Source: Bacteroidota bacterium (GTDB lineage: Bacteria > Bacteroidota > Bacteroidia > JACCXN01). Taken from it: a DNA stretch of 8,444 bases. The stretch spans positions 1 through 8,444 of the forward strand of contig CANHPJ010000053.1 in NCBI GenBank assembly GCA_947462515.1. Direction: 5' to 3'. Shown here in pieces: positions 1 through 5,462 of this stretch. The position numbers and the translations under genes are program-made. The stretch's first letter is position 1; every line of letters starts with the position of its first letter. The notes under the pieces were generated by a model, which was given only the letters and a program-made list of their open reading frames with translations, had not been told where the DNA came from and ran no database searches.

Positions 1-339
1 ATCGCAATAAGCATCTATCTTTTGCTAACATCAAACATAAATATGTCCCTATTAATGATAAGCATGCACGATATAGCTTATTTATTATTTTTGGGTACCA
101 TCTGTACTGCTTTTGCATTAATCGCAAGTATAAACGTCATGAAAGAACTGTCTCCCTTTACGGTAACGATGACTACAAATCTGGAACCTGTTTATGGAAT
201 CATAATGGCCTACATTTTCTTTGATCAGAAAGAAAAAATGTCTACCGAGTTTTATTTTGGCACAATTGTAATCCTAGGAAGTGTTTTTACAAATGCCTAT
301 TTAAAAGGGAAAAATAATCAACGAATACAAAATCTATAA
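1..339 (+). CDS. EamA/DMT-family permease, C-terminal fragment (5' end outside window)
   Basis: This is the C-terminal half of an inner-membrane drug/metabolite-transporter (EamA) permease; the substrate cannot be told from the sequence. The reading frame is open from base 1, so the gene starts upstream, and a TTG at 22 is only an internal codon. The visible 112 residues hold about four hydrophobic segments. They include the typical second-EamA-repeat pattern: a small-residue-rich helix (LGTICTAFALIAS), then a loop with the family-typical LSPFTV and NLEPVYG motifs, then a helix ending near FFDQKEK, and a last helix before a basic tail (KGKNNQ). The gene converges on rfaE2 with 8 nt between the stop codons and no separate terminator hairpin visible. 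The family call is secure; the function is not. Confidence 0.85.
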   Translation: MAISIYLLLTSNINMSLLMISMHDIAYLLFLGTICTAFALIASINVMKELSPFTVTMTTNLEPVYGIIMAYIFFDQKEKMSTEFYFGTIVILGSVFTNAYLKGKNNQRIQNL

Positions 340-347
340 AAGTATAA

Positions 348-842
348 CTATGACTCCCTTATCCTTGCCTCTATTAATGATGTAGAAAAACCTGGTAAAA
401 AAGCTATCGTTGAAACCACTCCTCCCCTTGCCTTAACTATTTCGTATCCAACAATGTCTTCTGGCTTATAATCCGATCCCTTTACCAAAACATCCGGCTG
501 TATTTTTTTTATCAATTCGTAAGGCGTCTCCTGATCAAATAAAACAACAGCACTAACGAAATTTAAGGATGCAATAATGGTGGCTCGGGAAATCTGATCT
601 TGAATGGGCCTTGACTTTCCTTTACCTAGCTTCCTAACAGATGCATCGGTATTTATTCCTACAATAAGATGATCGCCCAAATCGGCAGATTTCATCAAAT
701 AATCAACATGGCCCAAATGTAAAATATCAAAACAACCATTAGTAAATACTACTTTTTTTTGCTCTGATCTAAGTAATCTTAATCTTTCCTCCACAGACTC
801 CCAAACCCACAACTTTTCACTTATTGATTCACTATATGTCAT
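348..842 (-). CDS. rfaE2: D-glycero-beta-D-manno-heptose 1-phosphate adenylyltransferase (stand-alone RfaE2/HldE C-domain)
   Basis: This cytoplasmic nucleotidyltransferase transfers AMP from ATP to heptose-1-phosphate, giving ADP-heptose for the LPS inner core. At 164 residues it is the adenylyltransferase domain alone, without the sugar-kinase half found in fused HldE. Residues 34-45 (TNGCFDILHLGH) carry the HxGH nucleotide-binding motif. VGINTD follows at about 61-66, the DVLVKGSDY block at about 117-125, and GFSTS at 151-155 takes the place of the (S/T)-rich second ATP motif. A short helical N-terminal extension (1-30) precedes the Rossmann core. The ATG at 842 overlaps the end of the flippase-like gene by 11 nt and has an AAAGG a few bases upstream, suggesting translational coupling. 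It is the last gene of the panC-panD operon. The kinase partner (hldA/rfaE1) is not in the window. Confidence 0.93.
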   Translation of the reverse strand: MTYSESISEKLWVWESVEERLRLLRSEQKKVVFTNGCFDILHLGHVDYLMKSADLGDHLIVGINTDASVRKLGKGKSRPIQDQISRATIIASLNFVSAVVLFDQETPYELIKKIQPDVLVKGSDYKPEDIVGYEIVKARGGVVSTIAFLPGFSTSLIEARIRES

Positions 843-1845
843 TTAACCTTTTTTTATTGTAGTTTGGTATTATAATCATAGAGAGTAAACCTAATACCAA
901 TATCATTAAAAACTGCGCTGTCCAAACTATCCAACCAAAAGCGAAACCTATAGGAAGAGCAATACCGAAAAGCGTTAAGGTCTTTGAAACTATTAAAGGA
1001 TAAGCTCCTAGTCCACCCTGAACAGCAATTATGCCAAAAGAACCAAATACCAAGGATGAAAGAACTGCCATAAATCCTGCATCGGTAGTTTCCTTTAAAG
1101 CAAAGAAACTCAAATGAAGCGATGAATAATAAAGCACCCATATTGATAACGAATGAAAAATAAACATTCCTGGATTTTTAACTTTTAAGACTGTCTTAAA
1201 GCCTTCGGCAAAACCAGAAACTATACCTTTCAACTTATCATATATGGCTTTTGATTTGGTCTTTAAAACATAAAGCAAAACTGAGAAAATCCCTAAAGCA
1301 ATAAGTAAAAAGATCAATTTACTGGCCATTCCTTCCTTACTGCTGTTGATCTTTTCCATAAGCGGACTTAATATTTCCTCAGATACAAATCCACCTATTA
1401 AATCCAATTGAAATACGATAGTTATAAAAGTCAAAGAAAGCAATATTATCAGATCAATTACCCTTTCGGCAATCACTGTTCCAAAAAGATTCTGAAAAGG
1501 AACACCTTCATATTTTGACATGGTAGCGCATCTGGACACTTCTCCTAATCGGGGAAAAACCATGTTTATCAAATACCCAATCATTACCGCAAAAAAACTG
1601 TTGGCAAGCCTTGGTTTATAGCCTAAGGTCTCAACTACCATTACCCAGCGCATCGCTCTGCTGACATGACTCAATACTCCAAAAATTATTGAAACTCCAA
1701 TCCAAAAATAATTAGCCTCTTTAAATGAAGTGAAAATATGTGTTTTATCTTTCTCCGAAAGGTCTTTATATATATACCAAATCAAGAAAAAACCAAGTGC
1801 TACGGGAACCGAAAACTTTAGGGTTTTAATCAGAATGTCTTTCAA
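832..1845 (-). CDS. Flippase-like integral membrane protein (UPF0104 / LPG-synthase TM-region family)
   Basis: This is a polytopic inner-membrane protein of 337 residues in the family that shares the membrane half of MprF. Members are linked to lipid or polyprenyl-glycan translocation, but the substrate here is unknown. I count about seven to eight hydrophobic segments, near 11-26, 47-62, 82-97, 128-150, 176-194, 226-248, 258-275 and 300-327. Family-like motifs are HVSRAMRW (60-67), FPRLGEVSR (97-105), AERVIDL (126-132) and GGLGAYP (277-283). There is no C-terminal soluble lysyltransferase domain, so it is not MprF itself. The start is a TTG only 2 nt after the panD stop. The next in-frame ATG is at residue 65 and would remove the first membrane segment, so I keep the TTG. 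Operon position beside rfaE2 fits an envelope role; that is inference. Confidence 0.85.
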   Translation of the reverse strand: MKDILIKTLKFSVPVALGFFLIWYIYKDLSEKDKTHIFTSFKEANYFWIGVSIIFGVLSHVSRAMRWVMVVETLGYKPRLANSFFAVMIGYLINMVFPRLGEVSRCATMSKYEGVPFQNLFGTVIAERVIDLIILLSLTFITIVFQLDLIGGFVSEEILSPLMEKINSSKEGMASKLIFLLIALGIFSVLLYVLKTKSKAIYDKLKGIVSGFAEGFKTVLKVKNPGMFIFHSLSIWVLYYSSLHLSFFALKETTDAGFMAVLSSLVFGSFGIIAVQGGLGAYPLIVSKTLTLFGIALPIGFAFGWIVWTAQFLMILVLGLLSMIIIPNYNKKRLNDI

Positions 1846-1847
1846 TG

Positions 1848-2201
1848 TTAAGGAATATAAGTATTGGTTTGGCTATCGGGAAATATAATTGTAGGTTTAA
1901 ATGTTTTTGCCTTTTCAAAATCCATTAAGGCATACGATATAACAATAACAATATCGCCAACAGAAACTAATCTGGCGGCAGGCCCGTTCAGACATATTAC
2001 ACCACTCTTGCGAGGCCCCGTAATAATATATGTTTCTAATCGCTCTCCGTTATTTACGTTTACAACCTGAACCTTCTCCCCTTCAATCATATTTGCAGCA
2101 TCCATTAAATCTTCATCTATGGTAATGCTTCCAATGTAATTCAACTCCGCCTGGGTTATGGTTACACGATGTATCTTCGATTTTAAAACTTGTATCTGCA
2201 T
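1848..2201 (-). CDS. panD: Aspartate 1-decarboxylase, pyruvoyl-dependent (pro-enzyme)
   Basis: PanD decarboxylates L-aspartate to beta-alanine, one of the two substrates of PanC encoded just upstream. The 117 residues are close to the family length and collinear with the E. coli enzyme. The self-cleavage site G24-S25 (in NYIGSIT) generates the pyruvoyl cofactor from Ser25. K9, Y22, R54, T57 and Y58 sit at the expected catalytic or processing positions, and N72-G73 with A75-A76 form the conserved NGPAA block. The pro-enzyme should therefore be active after cleavage. Its ATG at 2201 lies 18 nt after panC and has AAGG 6 nt upstream, a weak Shine-Dalgarno. The following flippase-like gene starts 2 nt after the stop. 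Whether a PanZ-like maturation factor is needed cannot be seen; many non-enteric PanD proteins process themselves. Confidence 0.96.
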   Translation of the reverse strand: MQIQVLKSKIHRVTITQAELNYIGSITIDEDLMDAANMIEGEKVQVVNVNNGERLETYIITGPRKSGVICLNGPAARLVSVGDIVIVISYALMDFEKAKTFKPTIIFPDSQTNTYIP

Positions 2202-2219
2202 ATTACCTTAAAATACGTC

Positions 2220-3185
2220 TTAAAAAATAATGTTATCAATTAATCTAACTTTTCCTAAAAACAAAGCGATGCACCCAACCCCCTGCTTTGTTTCATTCCA
2301 ATTGCCTATCGAAGATAATGTTTTTGAATCCACTATTTCAAAATATTCTAAGCGCATTTCATGTATTGATTGAATTTTTTCTTCAACAAATTCCTTAACC
2401 TTCAACACACTCAATTTGTTTGACAACTCTTTAGCATCCTCAAGGGTCTTGTAAATGAAGGCTGCTGTTTGTTTTTCTTGCGGAGTCAAAAGCATGTTTC
2501 TTGAACTCATTGCCAAACCATTATCTTCTCTTACTATAGGACAAGAAATTATATTTAACTCGAGCTTTAAACTCTCAACCATTTGCTTTATTATCGCTAA
2601 TTGCTGAAAATCCTTCTGCCCAAAATAAGCATTGGTGGGTTTTACGATATCAAAAAGCCTATAAACTACTTTTATAACTCCTTTAAAATGACCAGGTCTG
2701 AATTTTCCTTCCATTACTAAATCTATGCCATTTAACTCCAATTTATCAAGCACTGAAATGAATGCTTGCGTATCTTGCCCCTCTTGAATAAATTTATTTT
2801 TGCCTTGAGAAAACAATTCTTCATCTTTTTCCGTTCTATCATAAGTTGTCGGAGTAAGTTGTGATGTTTGATTATTTTCATAATCAGGAAAAACTTCTTC
2901 AACTTCTGGATTAAACAAAATAGTGCATCCTGCATTTTTTAACAACTGGATGTCTGCCTCTATTGGCCTGGGATAATTTTCGAGATCTTTTTTGTCGTTA
3001 AATTGAGTAGGATTAACAAAAATACTGCAAACAACAATGTCATTCTCCAGCTTTGCCCGCTCAATTAAAGAAATATGCCCTGCATGCAGTGCACCCATTG
3101 TAGGAACAAACCCTACTGTTTGTTTTTCAGATTTTGCCTTTTCTAGAAAAAGCTTTAGTTGCTTTACTTGCCTGAAAATTTGCAT
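2220..3185 (-). CDS. panC: Pantothenate synthetase (pantoate-beta-alanine ligase) with a family-atypical insertion
   Basis: PanC joins pantoate and beta-alanine through a pantoyl-adenylate, using ATP, to give pantothenate for CoA. Motifs in order are PTMGALHAGH (28-37, HxGH ATP site), FVNPTQF (56-62), RPGHFKGV (163-170), FGQKDFQQL (188-196), and GLAMSSRN (223-230, the KMSKS-equivalent loop). The C-terminal dimerisation domain ends with VRLIDNIIF. The protein has 321 residues against about 280 for the usual enzyme. The excess sits in one place, between FPD (99-101) and the LNGIDLVMEG strand/turn (151-160). That stretch is hydrophilic and rich in Q, T, K and E. All catalytic blocks are intact, so activity is expected. 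It is the first gene of the minus-strand operon, with panD 18 nt downstream and a promoter candidate at 3200-3232. Confidence 0.95.
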   Translation of the reverse strand: MQIFRQVKQLKLFLEKAKSEKQTVGFVPTMGALHAGHISLIERAKLENDIVVCSIFVNPTQFNDKKDLENYPRPIEADIQLLKNAGCTILFNPEVEEVFPDYENNQTSQLTPTTYDRTEKDEELFSQGKNKFIQEGQDTQAFISVLDKLELNGIDLVMEGKFRPGHFKGVIKVVYRLFDIVKPTNAYFGQKDFQQLAIIKQMVESLKLELNIISCPIVREDNGLAMSSRNMLLTPQEKQTAAFIYKTLEDAKELSNKLSVLKVKEFVEEKIQSIHEMRLEYFEIVDSKTLSSIGNWNETKQGVGCIALFLGKVRLIDNIIF

Positions 3186-3199
3186 TTTTAATAAAATGA

Positions 3200-3232
3200 T
3201 AAAAATAACCCATGAAACAGAGGCCTTGCAAA
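3200..3232 (-). promoter_or_regulatory. Candidate Bacteroidota-type promoter for the panC operon
   Basis: Read on the minus strand, TTTG (3232-3229) is followed after 21 nt by TATTTTTA (3207-3200). The second element matches TAnnTTTG at all but the last base. A start site a few bases past the -7 element would leave only about 10 nt of leader before the panC ATG at 3185. The prediction rests on motif and spacing alone. Confidence 0.5.
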
Positions 3233-3245
3233 GCTAAACTTAAAA

Positions 3246-3277
3246 CTTGAAAAAGTGCAAAATTTTTCTTAATTTTG
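3246..3277 (+). promoter_or_regulatory. Candidate Bacteroidota-type promoter for the GT5-like / DUF4270 / glmS cluster
   Basis: CTTG (3246-3249, one mismatch to TTTG) is followed after 20 nt by TAATTTTG (3270-3277), an exact match to the Bacteroidota -7 consensus TAnnTTTG. Transcription would begin near 3282, giving a leader of about 24 nt before the ATG at 3306. Its upstream end lies only about 13 bp from the divergent panC promoter candidate. Confidence 0.6.
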
Positions 3278-3305
3278 TTCCCTTGTAATTAATGTAAATA
3301 TCGAT

Positions 3306-4136
3306 ATGAAGAAAAAAACGAAGGTATTATTTGTGTCTCAAGAGATTAGCCCATATATGGACCCTAGTCATATGTCAACAATTTGTAGACAATTGCCTCA
3401 AGGCATGCAAGAGAGAGGTAAAGAAATCCGTGTTTTTATGCCTCGATTCGGGTGCATTAACGAACGTAGAAACCAACTGCATGAGGTTATCCGTTTATCC
3501 GGAATGAATTTAATCATAAATGATACTGACCATCCCTTAATTATCAAGGTGGCTTCCATTCAAGCAGCCAGAATGCAGGTATACTTTATTGATAATGAAG
3601 AGTTTTTCCAAAGAAAAACTATTTTGAGCGATAAAAAAGGTGCCCTACATAAAGATAACGATGAAAGATCAATGTTTTTCTGCCGTGGTGTTTTAGAAAC
3701 AGTAAAAAAATTAGGTTGGGCACCCGATGTAATTCATTGTCATGGATGGTTTACTCACCTTATTCCTTTCTTCATGAAAACAATTTTCAAAGATGATCCT
3801 GTTTTTGCAAATACAAAAGTGGTTTTATCTCTTTATGATGAGGAGTTTAAAGATTCCTTGGATGCAGACTTCAATAAAAAATTGAAAACCGGCACCGTTT
3901 CTGAAGAACAAGTTAAACCATATGCAGAGCCAAATTATATTAACCTTAACAAGGCCGCTATAAACCTAGCCGATGGAATAATTTTAGGATCAGAGAATAT
4001 TAACCCCGATATTATCTCGTTTATAGATAAATCAAATAAACCTTTGCTTGCCTATCAATCTAAAGAAGAATATCAAAACGCATATTCCAAATTCTATGAT
4101 GAAATCGTTGAGGAAGTAAATGTATTGGCAGAATAA
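3306..4136 (+). CDS. Truncated glycogen/starch-synthase-like protein (GT5 N-terminal domain only)
   Basis: The 276 residues resemble the N-terminal Rossmann half of GT5 glycogen synthases: VLFVSQEISPY at 7-17, MPRFGCINERR at 45-55, and VIHCHGWFTHLIPF at 142-155 (compare HAHDWH in GlgA). Full GlgA has about 480 residues and two such domains. The second, which carries the catalytic glutamate and much of the ADP-glucose site, is absent. The N-terminal KxGGL glucosyl-nucleotide loop is also missing; DPSHMST (19-25) stands in its place. Glycogen synthase activity is therefore doubtful, although databases usually name such Bacteroidota proteins this way. I recall the divergent position beside panC, with DUF4270 and glmS downstream, as common in the phylum. 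The ATG at 3306 is the first in frame and follows a promoter candidate. The true function is unknown. Confidence 0.8.
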   Translation: MKKKTKVLFVSQEISPYMDPSHMSTICRQLPQGMQERGKEIRVFMPRFGCINERRNQLHEVIRLSGMNLIINDTDHPLIIKVASIQAARMQVYFIDNEEFFQRKTILSDKKGALHKDNDERSMFFCRGVLETVKKLGWAPDVIHCHGWFTHLIPFFMKTIFKDDPVFANTKVVLSLYDEEFKDSLDADFNKKLKTGTVSEEQVKPYAEPNYINLNKAAINLADGIILGSENINPDIISFIDKSNKPLLAYQSKEEYQNAYSKFYDEIVEEVNVLAE

Positions 4137-4155
4137 TTTGAATCTCAATTTAATA

Positions 4156-5451
4156 ATGGTTTTCCTAAATAATTTGCGGACTTTTAAGTCCGCAATATTT
4201 TTTATAGCTTTATTTGTTTTGGGTTTTTCCTGTAAAAAAGAAGACTCCATTATTGGTCTTGAAGTACAGCCGGCTGACGAACAGTTCGGGATACTTTATA
4301 CCGACACAATAACTATTGAATCTCTCTCTATTAGAGAGGATTCACTGGTTGCAAATACAACACTTTATAATCTTCTGGGAAGCATAAACGACTCTGTTTT
4401 TGGAAAAACAAACGCATCTTTCTACACGCAAATAATATTGCCTACTACAAATGTCACTTTTTCTAATCCTGCAAGCTGTATCGTTGACTCAGTCGTTTTA
4501 GCCTTAAAATATAATGGCTACTATGGTAATCTGAATTCTCAATCATTTAAAGTATTCGAGCTAACTGACAACATTTTTACTGACAAAACCTACTATTCAA
4601 ACACCAATCTTTCTTATAATTCAGCTGAAATTGGAAAGATCGAAAATCACATTCCTGACCCAAACTCTCCGGTTTATATAGGAAATGACACTTTAGCACC
4701 TCAACTCAGAATAAAGCTCGAAAACGAATTGGGGAAGCGATTTATTAATGCTGACCCTTCTGTTTTTACAAACACAACTAATTTTACAAGCTTTTTTAAG
4801 GGATTATACATACAATCAGATAATCCAAACCAGAGCATAAACCAGGGAGCTATTCTCTATCTCGACTTGCTTTCAGCCAACTCAAAACTCAGCATTTATT
4901 ATACCGAAAACAATATCAAAAAATCATTTGATTTTATCATTGGACAAGGTGCTGCTCGCATAAATAAATTTGAACATGACTATTCAAATACTCCTATTGA
5001 AAAGCAGTTTCAAAACCCGCTCTTTGGAAGAGAGAAGGTTTATATCCAATCTATGGCCGGCATAAAAACAAAATTGACATTCCCTCATCTTAACAACTTA
5101 AAAAACATAGCCATAAACAAGGCAGAACTGGTTCTGCCTATTGAACAATACAATCAGCTTTTGCCTCACTCCAAATTAGTGCTCACAAGTATCGATAATG
5201 AAGGAAAAGCAACAGCAATGATTGATGCCTTGGAAGGAGAAAATTATTTTGGCGGATTAATTGACAACGCCAAAAAGGAATATCGCTTTAATATCGCAAG
5301 ACATCTGCATCAAGTTATAAACCAAGGAAAAAAAGATAACGGTTTATTTATAATGCCTGTAGCAGGTGTTATTAATGCCAACGAAACCATATTAAAAGGA
5401 GGATATCCTTTTAATCAGATGAAACTAAAAATTACTTATACAAAACTTTAA
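4156..5451 (+). CDS. DUF4270-family lipoprotein, probably surface-exposed
   Basis: This is an envelope lipoprotein of unknown function. From the ATG at 4156 it has 431 residues. There is a basic n-region (R8, K11), a hydrophobic core (about 12-24), and Cys26 as the likely lipid anchor. The residues before it, LGFS, fit the lipobox only loosely, as is common in this phylum. Cys26 is followed by KKEDS, matching the X-K-(D/E)2-X lipoprotein export signal described in Capnocytophaga for surface lipoproteins. The mature part is beta-rich and Asn/Ser/Thr-rich and ends with a GGYPFNQMKLKITY segment; overall it looks like DUF4270. I prefer 4156 over an upstream in-frame ATG at 4120, which overlaps the previous gene by 17 nt and adds a polar NNLNLN stretch before the signal. 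A terminator-like hairpin overlaps the signal-peptide codons. glmS follows after 11 nt. Confidence 0.8.
   Translation: MVFLNNLRTFKSAIFFIALFVLGFSCKKEDSIIGLEVQPADEQFGILYTDTITIESLSIREDSLVANTTLYNLLGSINDSVFGKTNASFYTQIILPTTNVTFSNPASCIVDSVVLALKYNGYYGNLNSQSFKVFELTDNIFTDKTYYSNTNLSYNSAEIGKIENHIPDPNSPVYIGNDTLAPQLRIKLENELGKRFINADPSVFTNTTNFTSFFKGLYIQSDNPNQSINQGAILYLDLLSANSKLSIYYTENNIKKSFDFIIGQGAARINKFEHDYSNTPIEKQFQNPLFGREKVYIQSMAGIKTKLTFPHLNNLKNIAINKAELVLPIEQYNQLLPHSKLVLTSIDNEGKATAMIDALEGENYFGGLIDNAKKEYRFNIARHLHQVINQGKKDNGLFIMPVAGVINANETILKGGYPFNQMKLKITYTKL
4174..4206 (+). terminator. Terminator- or attenuator-like hairpin inside the DUF4270 signal-peptide codons
   Basis: TTGCGGACTT (4174-4183) and AAGTCCGCAA (4186-4195) are perfect 10-bp inverted arms. 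Opening the two inner pairs gives an 8-bp stem with a 6-nt loop. The 3' arm is followed on the plus strand by TATTTTTTAT, so the element has intrinsic-terminator form in that direction only. It lies 38 nt after the stop of the GT5-like gene and 18 nt inside the DUF4270 reading frame, encoding residues around LRTFKSA. Confidence 0.55.
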
Positions 5452-5462
5452 TACATTTTACT

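Noticed and set aside
340..347. Terminator between the converging permease and rfaE2 genes
   Set aside because: The gap is 8 nt and I see no GC-rich stem with a T-run there; any terminator would have to lie inside the coding ends.
854..1141. Second minus-strand frame inside the flippase-like gene
   Set aside because: Cys/Phe/Ser-rich shadow in another frame of a well-supported membrane-protein gene.
3037..3237. Plus-strand open frame over the panC 5' end and promoter region
   Set aside because: Antisense of the conserved PanC HxGH region; its cysteine- and serine-rich product has no family features.
4120..4155. Earlier ATG for the DUF4270 gene
   Set aside because: It overlaps the preceding gene and puts a polar NNLNLN stretch before the signal peptide. 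The ATG at 4156 gives a normal n-region and hydrophobic core.
4032..4250. Minus-strand frame across the GT5-like / DUF4270 junction
   Set aside because: Spans the ends of two supported plus-strand genes and has a low-complexity, Phe/Ile/Lys-rich product.
5452..5462. Possible glmS ribozyme or riboswitch leader
   Set aside because: Only 11 nt separate the upstream stop from the glmS ATG, far too short for a glmS ribozyme, and none is expected in this phylum.
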